In this document: positions 13,901 through 26,290 of the stretch, piece by piece
Layout of the letters: every line of letters begins with the position of its first letter
How positions within the stretch are numbered: position 1 is the first letter of the stretch
Origin: Cryptomeria japonica
Taxonomy: Eukaryota > Streptophyta > Pinopsida > Cupressales > Cupressaceae
Direction of reading: 5' to 3'
NCBI RefSeq assembly: GCF_030272615.1
Contig: NC_081409.1
Span: 618,001,255-618,065,254, forward strand
DNA length: 64,000 bases
Program-made: the position numbers and the translations under genes
Notes under the pieces: model-generated
Seen by the model: only the letters and a program-made list of their open reading frames with translations
Told to the model about the DNA's origin: nothing
The model's database searches: none

Positions 13901-14562
13901 GTCATGCTTATGCTTGTTTGAGGGTCCTCAACTATCTCCTAGCACAACAAGGTGATTCCATTTGGGAATTACATGGTCAGGTGGTAGTGCCCCTTCCCAT
14001 CGGATGTTCAGATTTGTACCTTCATGCGAGGATTGGCTTCGCAGGTGTTCCTGTGGTTTGTGGCTCATGCTTCATCTCATGTTTTGAAGATTATTGGTAT
14101 TTGTAGACCTATGTGGTCATTATATCATTGTAATATTGATCTTATGTAACCTTGTAATTGGATGAAATCTATCCCTTATGTTTATTGAGAAGCTATGTAT
14201 TGGAAGAGCAATGTAATCCTATGTTTGGATGTTTTTATTAGTTTCCTTGTTGAGGTTAGTAAATGCTTATTGAAGTGGAAATTATGTTGTATCCTTTTAA
14301 TCTTTCTATGATGAATCTTTATTTGCTTATGGCTTGTTGTGATCATTGAGTTAATGATGCATATGTGGATTTATGATTTTGTGGAATTTATTCTTGAAGT
14401 TAATTCTTCGTTGGTAACCCTTAAGGAATTCTGGTGTAAGTCTTCCACTTGTGTTATCATGCATGTTGTGTAAATGCACTTATGATGTTTATACTTTGAA
14501 AAAAAAAATTATTTCACCCTTGTTGTGGGTTTTCCTCTGGGGTTCTTGGCGGGGAATTACAT
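10902..14562 (+). repeat. Element Z 5' LTR, main segment
   Basis: Continues the LTR begun at 7158 after insertion S and ends ...GGGAATTACA two bases before the PBS. It holds the conserved block GACTCCACC...ACAGGTCTGAGCATG near 11200, an ATTTAAT-rich stretch (11400-11640), a GGTAGC minisatellite (12523-12845), and a block (AAGGCCTAGAATG...TTGTCTTCAT...GATGACACTCT, 13650-13800) that is also found near 31950-32110 in LTR U. ORFs seen here look like chance frames. The length is unusual and rests on the assumption that the two segments form a single LTR. Confidence 0.65.
12523..12845 (+). repeat. Palindromic GGTAGC/GCTACC minisatellite in the Z LTR
   Basis: About nine degenerate units of roughly 34-38 bp are built from GGTAGCAG..CTACCGGT..GGTAG blocks. 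Each unit contains inverted arms (GGTAGC/GCTACC, CTACCG/CGGTAG) around ACCGGT or CGATCG centres, so either strand can fold into serial hairpins. It is clearly more GC-rich than its surroundings and has no spacer/repeat structure like CRISPR. Confidence 0.85.
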
Positions 14563-14564
14563 TT

Positions 14565-14576
14565 GGTATCAAGCCC
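14565..14576 (+). other. Primer-binding site of element Z
   Basis: TGGTATCAAGCC, a near match to the tRNA-iMet complement TGGTATCAGAGCC with one base lost, sits two bases after the LTR end at 14562. Confidence 0.75.
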
Positions 14577-14713
14577 ATGTTTCAACACTGGGTACTATGG
14601 GTTTGTAGTGAGCCCATTTGCCTTGACCTTTTTGTGTAGGTCTTGTGGTGTGACTTCCTTGTGTCTTTCTTTTCCTTTGATCTGAACTTTTTTCTCTTGT
14701 GCAATGTTAGGTC

Positions 14714-15497
14714 ATGGCTAGGAAAGCCAAGGGAGGTGGCCACGTTGATGGCCGCACCAGAGGCAGAGGAGGAGGAAGGGGTCGAGGTTCCAACAGCCAT
14801 AGTCCTTCGCCACAACCCACTCATGCGAGTGTGTATAGAGATCAGTCGGTTCATCAAGAGGAACCACATTCAGTGGAGGATTGAGAGTTTTTGAGCCTAC
14901 TTCAGTAGAGGTAGTCGTGGCAAAAGCCAGGTTGGTAGAACAGAACCTTAGCCGTGCTCATGGCGGCCAGTCTAGAGTATAGATTGGGAGTGATCCTTTC
15001 AGTGGGTCTAGAGGTAGAGGGAATCGGTCCCAAACTGCTGCACTTTTAGGGTCCTCAGGCACCCACCAAGGGTGGGCAGCAGCAGCAGTAGCCACTGAGA
15101 TCGAAGTAGTCTCAGGGCTAGCAGGGTGACATCTCTCAGTCCTGAAAGTGCAGGAGATGGTAGAAGGGCAGGCAGACCTTTCCAGGGCAGTCTTCTTAGG
15201 GAGCATCTCAGGCCCCTAGTGGGGAGAGCTTTCAGTAGTCTAGTGGACCAGCTGGAAGTAGAGGACCTAACAGTGGAGCTTGCTTCGCATGTGGTCAGTT
15301 TGGCCACAAAGCCACTTAGTGCCCTCAACGTTTGCATCAGTCGGTTAGTCAGAGGCCAGCCACATCAGAGCTGACAGTGGGGGATGTAAGTAGATCCCAT
15401 AGAGTTTTTGCAGCGGTGGATGACCACCAGGCTGAGCATCAGAGTACTGTGATTGAGACCATAGGCGTGTTGCATGGTACCCCTATCTCTGTACTTT
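14714..15497 (+). pseudogene. Element Z gag remnant with CCHC knuckle
   Basis: Starts at ATG 14714 (MARKAKGGGHVDGRTRGRGG...), 138 bp after the PBS, with a Gly/Arg-rich N-terminus. It is broken by a stop after about 56 codons. The capsid core normally found next is not recognisable, so an internal deletion is likely. A zinc knuckle survives at 15281-15322 (C-F-A-C-G-Q-F-G-H-K-A-T-stop-C), with a TAG just before the last Cys. A one-base loss near 15495 puts gag and protease in different frames. Gag would form the nucleocapsid; this copy cannot. Confidence 0.8.
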
Positions 15498-17148
15498 TGA
15501 TTCTAGTGCTTCAGATTCTTTTGTTTCTTCATCCATTGTGGAGTAGTGCGGGCTCATGTCTCCTAAGTAGACAGATAGGTGGCAAGTAGAGTTGGCTACC
15601 AGTGTGCGAGTGTTTGTAGATGCCTTCATTCCTAGTTGTGAGTTGGACCTAGGACCCTTTGTCACTTCAGTTGACCTTCAAGTCATTCCTTTAGGGTCCT
15701 ATGGAGTTGTATTAGGGATGGATTGGTTATCATTTCATAGTGCTCATGTAGACTGTTATCAAAAGATAGTAGAGTGTATAGATGACCATGGTAGGAGAGT
15801 GGGGATTGTTGGAGTTCGACGATCGATATCCTTATGTATGATTTCCGCTATGCAACTTAGGTGGTGCATGCGTCAAGGGTGTCAGCTTTTTGTAGTTACT
15901 CTTGAGGATGTGGATGTGGGAGAGAGTCGAGAAATCACTCTTAATGGTCACCCTATTCTTTGAGAGTATGTAGATGCGTTTCCTTTGGATATTCCCGGTA
16001 TGCCTCCAAAATGAGACATAGATTTTCACATTGACTTGGTTCCTAACACGGAACCTATTTCGAGAGAACAATATTGGATGACTACTTAGGAGTTGAGTTA
16101 GTTGAAGCTACAGGTTGAGGAGTTGTTGGCCAAGGGATTCATTCATCCTAGTGTTTCTCCTTGGGGTGCACCGATTATCTTCATTAAGAAGAAGGATGGT
16201 TCTCTTCGATTATGCATTGATTATTGACAGTTGAATAAGGTAACCATCCAGAATCGATATCCATTGCCTTAGATTGACGACCTCTTTGATCAAGTGAAGG
16301 GAGCCAAGGTGTTCTCTAAGATAGACCTGAAGTTTGGGTATCATCAGTTGCACATTCATTATGCAGACATTCATAAGACAATGTTTCGTACTCGTTATGG
16401 TCACTATGAGTTCACAGTGGTGCCATTTGGATTGAGGAACGTGCCTTTAGTGTTCATGAGTCTTATGGATGGGGTTTTTTTCACCTACCTTGACCACTTT
16501 GTTATTGTGTTCTTGGATGACATATTGATTTATTCTAGATCCATGGAAGAGCATGAGGGTCACTTGCGTCAGGTATTGCAGTGCTTGAGGGAGAATCAAC
16601 TTTTTGCGAATTTGACGAAGTGTGATTTCTTCCAGTTAGAGGTGAGCTATCTTGGTCATATAGTTTTAGGAGAAGGTGTATCTATGGATCCTTCTAAGAT
16701 CCAAGCCATTGTTGATTGGCCAATGCTGACCAATGTTTCTGAAGTTCAAAGTTTCATGGGTTTGGCTGGATATTACCGTCGCTTTGTTTAGAGATTTTCT
16801 CGGATAGGCCATCTGATTACTTCTCTTCAGAGGAAAGGGAAGAAGTTTGTTTGGTCAGAGCAGTGTGAATTGGCTTTTTGTACCTTGAAGGATCTCCTTG
16901 TTAGTGCTCCGATTTTGGTAGTTCTTGACCCATCCAAAGATTTCATGGTATGCACAAATGCCTCTTTAGAAGGTATAGGTGCGGTGCTTATGCAGGATGG
17001 ACGTGTGGTTGCCTATGAGTCTCACAAACTCAAGGATCACGAGTTGAACTATCTAGTTCATGACTTGGAGTTGGTAGCTATAGTGCATGCATTGGTTCGT
17101 TGGAGACATTTCCTGTTGGGGCGTCGGTTTGAGCTGCTTAGTGAATAG
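15498..17148 (+). pseudogene. Element Z pol: protease, reverse transcriptase, partial RNase H
   Basis: One reading frame runs from the protease active-site region (FDSSASDSFVS, where DSGA is usual) through LGMDWLSFH to reverse transcriptase. There, [31 protein letters not shown] and the catalytic FLDDILIYS are clear. RNase H (TNASLEGIGAVLMQDGRVVAYES...) follows and ends at 17148 within the domain. About nine in-frame stops interrupt it; several fit C-to-T change, such as CGA to TGA after CIDY and after PPK. No frameshift is seen after 15498. The stop at 17146-17148 is created at the junction with element X. The assignment to Ty3/gypsy is certain. Confidence 0.92.
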
Positions 17149-19051
17149 ATGGGCTCAAACTCTTTCTCACCAAGCCCTTATCAAGAAATTCTTGGACCTG
17201 CTTCTTGATCTCCTCATTTTGTTGAGGTGTCATTTTGTATGTCGCCTTTTTGGGAAGAATTGCACCAGTGATTAGGTCAATATGATGACTCACATCACGG
17301 ATGGGTGACAAAGAATTAGGCAATTCCTTCACTATTATACCTTCATACTTATCAAGTAGGGTTTGCACCTCTTTAGGGACTTCCTTGCTGTCATTATCTG
17401 TTGCTTCTGAGATTGGTTTCCCCACAATGGTTTATCCACACTTCTCTTCTTCTAGGTTCTTCATGAAATCCATCTCCTTCACCACCATTACACTAGGTCT
17501 TTCATGGACTGCACTCTCATCTCCTTTAGTGGGGTAAAGGTATAAGATACCCCCCCCTTCTTGATGACAAAGACATTCTTCTTTCCATGATGTTGGGCTT
17601 CCCTATCATATTGCCAAGGCCTACCAAGTAGGATGTGGCACACATCCATAGGAATGACATCACACAAAATTTTATCCTCATAAGGATCAATATTGAACTC
17701 TAGCCAAGACTCCTAATTGACAAGTACTTGCTGACCCTTATTTAGCCAAGACACCTTGTATGGTGTGGGGTGAGGGATCCTCTTTAGTTTTAACTTTTCT
17801 ACCATCTCTACTACAACTAAATTATTAGTGAAACTAGAATCAATTACCACTTTACATACCTTAACTTGTTCTTTACATGTGGTTCTAAACAAATATTTTC
17901 TTTGTGGTGGTTCCTTGACGGCTGGGACCTTGATGGTGAGTTTACACTCTCCACCTCTTCCTCATAAACAACGTGTGTCCTCCTTTCTCCTCCATATGAG
18001 ATTGTACTTGGTTTGTATGAGCATCTCCAAGAAGGGTGACCAATTTGGCCACATTGAAAACACTTCCCTAAGAATGTATTTGATCCTCTTCCTTGGTTTC
18101 CAAATCTACCTCTCATGTTAGATCTCTTACCCCTTAATCCACCTCTTTTCTCATTGGTTTGTTCTTGCTGTCTACTAGTCTCCCCTTAATGCTTTTGGAA
18201 TTGTGTTCTACCTCCTACAAATTAAGTTTCCTCTTCCTCTATTGTTCTTTCCTCTACCCTTGGCCTACTGCTCTTGCCTCCTTTCAACCTTCTGTTCTGC
18301 TCTTGTGGCTAATTGAAAACATTCTTCTACACTCCTAGGGGTAGTTAGACTCAATTTGTCTCTTATGCTATGTATCAACCCATTCAATAGACCTTTCTAT
18401 TTTCTCCACTTCATCTTCATGGTGCCTTACCCTCAGGCTCAATTTATGAAACTCATCGGTATATGTCATCACATCCATCTCTTTTTTCTTTAGGTTTTGC
18501 AGTCTCCTAAAGATTTGAACCTCATAGTCACTCGGTAGAAATTGGGCCTTCACCTTTGCTACCATTCTATTCCAAGTGTTAATCTTGGGATTTCCTCTTC
18601 TCAATCTCTCTAATTGAGTGTAATTCCACCAAGTCAGTGCTGACCCCTTCAACTTAGTCTTGGCCAACTTCACTTTTTGGTCCTTCGGGACCTCTTTTAA
18701 GTCAATGTAGTTACCAAGGACATCTATCCAATCTAGTACCTCCTCATTATCCATCTTGCCACAATACATTGGCAAATCCAATTTCATGTCAGAGTGGTCT
18801 CCTTTGACAACCTTAAGCACTGCTAGGAACTTTTTCTCTTCTGGCCCCAGCTATTCTTCTTGGGGTACGTTTTGGGGAGCTTCATTCCTTTGCTCACCTA
18901 CTTCTTCTTCCTCCTAGTTGCTATCCACATTAGCAACCCCACTTCTCCTCAAAGCTGCTTCCAATACTGCTATCCTGACCAACATACCATCTTGGCCCTC
19001 CTTGACCAACCTCACCTCTTTTGTGAGGATTGCACTTCCCTTGGGAGGCAT
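17149..19051 (-). pseudogene. Element X gag, protease and start of reverse transcriptase
   Basis: Reading leftward: ATG at 19051 (MPPKGSAILTKEVRLVKEGQ), a stretch with two in-frame TAGs, then the Retrotrans_gag core (LPMYCGKMDNEEVLDWIDVL to about EEVEKIERSIEW, 18760-18380). Next is a CCHC knuckle, CFQCGQIGHPSWRC (18066-18025 region). A protease follows with DSSFTNNLVVVEMVEKLKLK and the family hallmark CHILLGRPWQYDR (about 17870-17560). Last come the reverse-transcriptase approach, LPNSLSPIRDVSHHIDLITGA, and QVQEFLDKGLVRKSLSP. It stops at 17149, where sequence of Z takes over on the other strand. Several frameshifts and stops mark it as dead. The wording fits the chromovirus lineage and the chromodomain found at 6440-6560. 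Confidence 0.88.
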
Positions 19052-19126
19052 CTTGCCCTTTTCCTTCTATGCAATCACTATTTCCTCTCAAACTTCACAC
19101 ACACAAAACTCCCAATCAGAACCTAA

Positions 19127-19138
19127 GCTCTGATACCA
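19127..19138 (-). other. Primer-binding site of element X
   Basis: The minus strand reads TGGTATCAGAGC, a perfect 12-base match to the complement of the initiator-Met tRNA 3' end. It is three bases (AAG) beyond the LTR edge at 19142. Confidence 0.9.
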
Positions 19139-19141
19139 CTT

Positions 19142-20045
19142 TGATGCAATATAGAGAGGGAGAATTGTCGAATCATGGATAAAACCAAAGTTGCCTATTG
19201 TCCAATCAGGTTGAATTCATACAACAACATATATGTATAGGAAACAAAAGAATTGCAGAAAATGAACCTTCAATATGTTACCAGTGATTGCAAAAATTTG
19301 AAACTATGTTACAAAATCAGACTCAGAAATTCAAATTCTCAAAAAACACTTCCAAATCCATTTTCTAACGTTGCTATACAATTTACCAAATTTGTACCTT
19401 CTCGCCATGACTGTTGGGCTGCATGACTGTTTGACTACCAGATTTGAGAAATCAAATTTTAACACAGACATCAGAATAACAATTAAGAACTGACAAAACA
19501 TGACTGGACACTGACGTTGGGATAGCAATCCCGAACGTAGTCTTTTTTCACCCATCAGAATAACTACTATCGATGGGATAACCTTTTTGTGCAACTCCAA
19601 TAGAAGAAACTTATCTCGATGTCCCTCTTTTGGCATAGCTATACCAAACGAGGCAATTTGACAACTATCGACATAACCTTCCACAATCGATTAAACAATA
19701 TTTGCCAATCCCTATAGATGAAACTATTTCGATGACCCTTTTATCAGAGTAATTATCCTAATGATCACTTCAACAACAACAACATCTTATCGGGTTAGCT
19801 ATCTCGATGAAAACAATGACACTTTTTTTGGATAACTATCCTGATGACAACATAGTGACAATTTTTGAACAACTTTACAAATTTGAAAATTATGACTCCA
19901 GTTTTAACATACATTCATAAAAACATGAAATGAAATTACAAGTGATCTCAGAAGACCTTATTGAATCCAAATGACATGACCCCTAACTCCTAAGAATCAA
20001 ACATCTAATTAACATGATGACTATATACTAGGTGCTCTTGCACTA
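19142..20045 (-). repeat. Element X 5' LTR (904 bp)
   Basis: Homologous to 5499-6400 throughout. The outer edge is at 20045, next to the GAGAC duplication; the inner edge abuts the PBS. The first two bases in minus orientation are TA, against TG in the other copy, a single transition. Confidence 0.87.
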
Positions 20046-20050
20046 GAGAC

Positions 20051-20724
20051 TAGGTGGAGTTGATGTCTAGTACTTTCTATCCCGCAACCACCAATAACTC
20101 AAGACAGCATATGCAATAACATATACATATCATAAATGATCAAGTGATAGAGAATCAAAATGTCATATCATGCTCATAATGAGTGGTATGGTATTGTTTC
20201 TAACACGAATACACTAGAAGACAATCACAATCATTATATCATCAACTCAATCATTATAATCATGGAATAGGGTTAGCATAATCAAGATGCCATCATAATC
20301 TCATAACAATAAGAACTAAATAATTAAGATAATATAGATCATCAATGTAAATCCATCATCATAATAGTCTATGATATACCAATCATCCACACGAGTCATC
20401 ATTTATCATCTGACTATATAAATGTCCAACATCATCTCATCAAATGTAATCATAAAGTGGGGTTAGCATAGTCATTATATCATCATATTCCCATAAGAAA
20501 TATAATATATACATGAATAATGAGTCCATCTAGATCACTACACATAAGTCTGAAAATCATAGTAGTCCAGGACATAAACTTCATCCACATAAATCATAAT
20601 GAATCCACCAATATCAAAGAGACTATCACTATAAAGAATGAGACAAGAGATATCATAAAATGCATAAATCTAAAAATGTTTATCACATCACCTCATAAAG
20701 GATGAGTTAGGTAGGGGCACTACA
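20051..20724 (-). mobile_element. Element Y, 5' LTR, outer segment
   Basis: Begins TGTAGTGCCCCTACC on the minus strand at 20724 and is colinear with the 3' LTR copy at 1-575. It continues across the X insertion into 5498-4038, giving a total of about 2.1 kb. To its right lie copia-derived sequences, the likely original target of Y. Confidence 0.78.
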
Positions 20725-21810
20725 CACCACACTTTATGGGGGCATTGAGATTTATGTCTGATTTGGGTGCCTAAACTTATCTATGGTTTCAACATAGATT
20801 TAGAGACCACTTATGATTTAAACTCACTTTCAAATGATACATAATACTAGGATAGTACACGTAAAGGTACATCTATTTGACCAAGAAAATCACTATGAAT
20901 TAAACAAAAAGTCCCTACACGTCTAGCAAAACTCAAATAAATGTAAATGTTTTCCATATAAATAATGTTCACAAAAGTCAAAACTAAGGAATAATCAAGC
21001 AACCCCTCTATAATTTTTTTTTTTATTGTTTTAAGGTCCTCATATCTTTCTTATTTATGTGGCCCAAGCACTCATGTGCCAACATAGTCTTCTTGGCCAA
21101 CAACTTACTCTCCAAGGTAAGTCTAGTTGTTGTTGAAGGGACAAGTTTTCTTTGCAGTTTGGTAGGGACTACATAAGTGCCATCAAAAGTGAAAATTCAC
21201 CAACTAAAGGAACATTATTGACAAGGGTTTATATTTTTTTATATATGAAAACATGATTTAGAACTTTGATGTTGATGTAATTATTATTCTCAATCAAACA
21301 ATGTTCCAACCCAAAATCCCCTAGAAAGCACTATAGCTCCATGAAATATTTTAAACATTGTTGTGAAAGACTACCTACACACCTCACCATTCATTCTTCT
21401 AGTAGATAATAGATTTCATTCCAAATATAGGATATATAGATCTCCCAAGATAACTTTGATCCTCCTATTAGAAAATCCAATGTTCACTTGATCAATGTCT
21501 AATAATAATAAGAAAAGAGTTGTCACCAAGGTAGAACATTTCACCATAGAAGTTCTCATTGTATAAAATCCACTCTTTGTATTAATTCACATGGAAGAGA
21601 GGTTGTAGAGTGTATCATCAATGCATCCTCACATGCATGCATACCCAAGGACACAAGAAATGAATCAATAGTAATGTCCTAAAAAAATATCAAATTTGAA
21701 TCATCATGTAATCTATTGTTTTCCCTTTTCTTCTTCTTCTAGTCCTTTATGTCGCCTTTCTTATCATAATTGTAACACTTTATCTTGGATTTACAAGTAT
21801 CAATTACTTC
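20725..21810 (-). pseudogene. Ty1/copia relic: gag knuckle, protease and integrase N-terminal part, minus strand
   Basis: On the minus strand a gag zinc knuckle (KCYNYDKKGDIK, near 21790-21750) is followed by a decayed protease. GAG-pre-integrase follows (LLAKKTMLAHECLGHINKKDM, near 21115-21030), then the start of integrase down to about 20870. It is broken by many stops and ends where element Y inserted (20724). The orientation is opposite to the copia integrase-RT relic immediately to the right. Confidence 0.65.
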
Positions 21811-21959
21811 TCAAGAAATTCTAGCAACATAACCCCAAAAAAATAACAAAAACCTCTAAATATTTGTCCTCAATAAAAATTCTCTACTCTAAATCTTTGG
21901 ACTTAACTTGCAACATAACCATTACAAAATTAAAACTACTCTCATAGAGAATCTAAATG

Positions 21960-24312
21960 GATGGGTAGATTATGCTGTTAAGAATAGATAATGGTGAGGA
22001 ATACTAGCTAGTAGAGTTTGATAAGTTCTATAAAATCAATGACATAAGGAAAATATATACACCCCTTATTATAATGAAGTTGCAAATAAGATTAATCGAA
22101 CACTAACAACAAGCTTTAGAAGTATGCTTAGTGCAACTAGTTTGGATTATAAATTCTAGACAAATATAGCTGGTATAACTTTTGATCTAGTTAACTAATC
22201 TCCATCAAAATTTATTGAAAAACATTAGAGGAGGTTTAAATAATAAAAATTCTCCATGTTTGGAATATGTAGGCATTTAGTTGAGTCATATGTTCATGTG
22301 TGACTTGAAAAGAGGTCTACATTGGACTTCAAATTAGCTAAGTGTATTTTCATTAGCTAAAGGGATCATCTAAAGGGGTAAAATATTTAGAATAAATGAA
22401 AATAAATATAATTTATGGTTAGAATTTGGTCTTGAAGGTAATCAAATTTATTTATACTATTGAGTAACTAAATGATGTTTCAAAATCAATAATGCAACTA
22501 TATAACCAAAGACTAAGGATGTTGTTCCTATGGCTAAATGAGAGGCTTAGGATGAATTATATGAGGATAATAATAATTATTTTAAGAGATTGGAAGAGGA
22601 ATAACCTTCACCCCAACTTTTATGGTCTACTTAGTAGAGGAAGCAATAAGAGATGCATAGCGTACTTGAGATGAATGCCATTGAGTATTTAAAGTTGTCT
22701 ATAGATTAGATGTTCATTCTTAGTAAGAACAACTCACAAGGATTGGTTTAGTTTTATAAAGGGAGAAAACTTGTTGGATGTAAATGGATCTTGTAAAATA
22801 AATTCACTTGTAAGGGAAAGGTCAAAAATTAAAAAGAAAAGTTGGTTGCTAAAGGTTATTCTTAGGTGGAGGAGACAAAATTTGGTTATATATTTTCCCT
22901 AGTTGCAAAGCTTACATGTATAATATTTTTATTATTTGGTGTTGATACTTTTGACCTAAAGGTTGAGAAAATGAATGCAAAGACATATTTATTGCATGGT
23001 GATGTAGATGAAGAGATATATATGTTATGTGATCACTATGTGGTAAAGGGTAATGAATTATCGGTTTTAAAAATGAGTAAATCTTCTTATTGTTTAAAAC
23101 AATCTCCTAGAATGGGGTACTTAAAGTTTGATTCTCATTTTTTGAGGTTGGAATTTTTTAGATCCAAATAAGATTATTTTTTATTATAAGTAGGACGATG
23201 ACCATTTTGTTGTTATCACTTTGTATAGAAATGTTATGCTAATATTCGGTAATAGCAAGGATATTATTAGGGATTTGAAAAAAAAATATTATAACTTGAG
23301 ATGAAGGATCTAGGGCTACTAAGTTTTTCTTAGGGATGAAGATTATACATGATTGAGCTAATAGAAAAAAATAGCTGAGATAGAGAAATGTGTTGACCTT
23401 ATTTTGGATAATTTCAACATGAAAAATTTCAAACTAATAAGTGATCCTATTTTTGTGGGAATAAGGTTATTAATTGAGCAACTCTCATTTACACTTAGTG
23501 ATATAGAGGACATGACTCATGTACCTTATGCTAGTGTAGCTAGGAGTATCATGTATGATATGTCTTGTAAAAGACTAGGTCTTACCCAAGTAGTGGGAGT
23601 CTCGAGCCACCTTATGGGTAATTCTATTAGAATTCATTCGGTTGTAGTGAAGAGAGTTTTTTAAGATATCAACATCAACATGATACTTCAAATTAATTAA
23701 TTTTTTATTAGAGATTTTTTCATCACTACCATTGTTAGTTATCTTTGTATTAGGCATGCCTTAATTAGCATAAACTTCATTAACAAGGGAAATTTATTAG
23801 TAGGTGTCTTTTATGGCAAGGGATATTCACTTTAGCGGTGGATATATAGGTATTTTTAGATTCAGTCTAGATAATAGATGTTATAGGAAGTTTACTAGTG
23901 ACTATATGTCTATATTATTTGGTGATACAATCAGCTGGATGAGTATATAATGTACTATATGGTCACTCTTTCCATATTAGAGGAAAATTCCATGACTACT
24001 CATTCTTGTAATGAGGAAATCCACCTTTAGAGGTTGTATTCATATGTTGAGCTGGGTAAGGGAGTAGTGTGAATAAAATATGATAGTTATGGTGTCATTA
24101 GTTTAACAATGAACCCTACATTTCATGCATGGACCACACACATTGATGTAGAATATCATTTTGTTTGTTACATGATGGAGGGTGGGAAAATTAAGCTAAA
24201 ACAATGGATAATTTTGTAAATATTGTTGATGCTTGGATGAATCTTGTGAGTGCAAAGAATTTTAGATTGACTCATGGACACAATTTGGATTGACTTATGG
24301 ACATAATTTGTT
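21960..24312 (+). pseudogene. Ty1/copia relic: integrase core, reverse transcriptase, RNase H, plus strand
   Basis: Integrase wording (RIDNGEEY...EFDKFYK, then YTP..NEVAN..NRT) occurs at about 21975-22120. Reverse transcriptase lies from about 22760: VGCKWIL, KLVAKGYS, NAKTYLLHGDVDEEIYML and SSYCLKQSPRMGYLKF. The segment before RNase H is at 23404-23640, with HVPYASVARSIMYDM. The RNase H end, PTFHAWTTHIDVEYHFVCYMMEGGKIKLKQW, is at about 24110-24215 and normally sits close to the 3' end of pol. Many stops and frameshifts are present. It breaks off near 24312 against element V. Together with 20725-21810 it could be one copia element whose 5' half is inverted. Confidence 0.75.
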
Positions 24313-25167
24313 GTTGTAACAAAGACACAGTTCAAGCAAGATCGTTGATTGTCATTTTGGTAGAAGAATTCATGTTAGACATAGATGATTGAGAAGGTGG
24401 TATGATGTTGTTAAAAGAAGGCATGGACTGAGAATAAGGTGGTGGGACACTATGATAAGTAGGCATTGGTGATGATTGGGCAGGAAAAGGGACACTTGAA
24501 GGAGGAATAAAATTGTTGAAGGAATTACCTCCTTGTGTCACACTAATTGGTTGAGGAATAATAGGAACACTCATGGAAGACATAGGTAAAGGTGGATGAT
24601 TAAATGAAGAAGAGGGATTTCCCCCATGACCTATGGTTGTAGGGATGATAGTTTGAGTTGAAGTAGCCATGCTGTTAGATGTGAAAGTAGGAATACTAGT
24701 CATAGGATTGGTCAAAGGAATAGAGGAATCGACTTGTGTTGAACGTTGTGAGTAACCTAGGGTTTCGACACAAATCTTGATAGGCTTGACGTTGGAATCA
24801 ACAATATGTGCAATGCCACACAATATATCAATTCCATTCTTATCACTTTGAAGCATGCGCTTAAGACCTTCAATTAATGAAGAGCTTCACTATTAGGGTA
24901 TTCTTGGGGCATCCATTGTTGAAAGATATCAAATTGATTGTCCAATGTAGATAGTTGATCTAAAGAAACCCTAGTTAAAGCTTCTTCTTCATCATGGGAT
25001 CCATCAATAGGCACATGATTAAGATGGGAAGGATTAGCATGATCCTCATTAAAGAAGTCACTCAAATTAGGCTCCATCTACTCGGTAATTAAACCTTGGG
25101 AAGCCTTAATTCTAATGCTTCGTCTAGCGGGGATAGGATAGGTAGGACTAACAGTGGTAAAACTCAT
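24313..25167 (-). pseudogene. Element V gag, N-terminal part
   Basis: ATG at 25167 gives MSFTTVSPTYPIPARRSIRI, nearly the same start as gag of W. A TAG appears where W has Glu, just before MEPNLSDFFNEDH. A Pro/Ser/Asn-rich linker follows with repeated phrases such as PPYSQSMPSFNNIIPPSQS. The capsid core present in W is not reached. Not functional. Confidence 0.82.
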
Positions 25168-26290
25168 ACACTAGAGGGAAAATTTGAATTTTGAATTGTG
25201 GGAACAAAGCTTACAAAATTGAGTAATGGAAAATTCAAGAAAATAATGATTACACAATTTGAACTTTGTTGGAGGAAGAGGATGACACAATTTCCAAAAA
25301 TGAATGGAAATTGAAATTTTAAAATTAGGGCCAAGTGAAGACCACTTAATTTTAAAATCAGAATTTTTAAAATCAGGGCAGACTATAATTAACCTCTTAA
25401 CTTTTAAATTTTTCTCGAAAGTTGCAGAATTGAATTTTGAAGGTATTTCTGATTCTAGAGGGTTCAAAAATTGATAAAATTAGCCAATCTTCTAGATTTA
25501 GGCTAATAAATACAGTCATAACAGTCTCCCAAAATTTCAGGAAAAAAGCCTAGGACCGTGGCGGGAACGCACATGGTTCCACCAACTTTTTTTGAAATTT
25601 TCAAGGATGAATATTATAATAATTTTAAAGCTAACCCTAAAAAATTGGCGAATTTTACAATTTATAGATGGGCAAAATGAAGACACAAAGGTGAAAATAG
25701 GACCCTATTAGGGTTTTGAAGAAAAAGAGGAATTGAAGTGCAATTTTGAAAATGGTCAAACCTAATGGATAGGGAGACTTTGGAATTTGTTTAGAAATTT
25801 GAATATAACTGAAATTGATGTGAAATTCACACAAAATCCAATTAATTTTAAAAATTAGGGTTTTATGACCTAACCACTTAATTTTAAAATTTGAATTTTG
25901 GGAAAAAGGATGGAAATTAAAAATTTGAATTGTAGAATTGAAAACAAATCTGAGAACAATCAGAAATCTGAAAATTAAGTTGAAATCCAATTTTTGCACA
26001 AGTTCAAGATGATTTTTGAAAATCAGGGTTTTAACAAGTAACCTCTTAATTTTATAAATTTGAATTGCAAATTGAACAAGACAATGAGGAAATTGAATTT
26101 GACAAACAAAGCAATTTTCAGATCTAAGATAACCACAAGCAATTTTTACAAATCACAAGTTCAATTTTAAATTTAAAAACTAGGGATTTTAATGATTTAA
26201 CCACTAAGTTTGCAGAAATTTTAAACTTGCAAATGAAAAATATGCAATGTTGTTCAAAGGAAAGCATGCTTCATGTCAGGTTCACCAAAA
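25168..26290 (-). other. Element V untranslated leader, with hairpin module at 25553-25580
   Basis: An AT-rich leader between PBS and gag. It resembles the leader of W, with several GTTTAATT-type phrases around AGGGTTTT. It carries one copy of the GGACCGTG...CGGTCC hairpin module (25553-25580), in which the right arm has GGTTCC. The first bases after the LTR, minus strand TTTTGGTGAACC, sit where a primer-binding site belongs. The matching tRNA is not one I can name. Confidence 0.65.
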
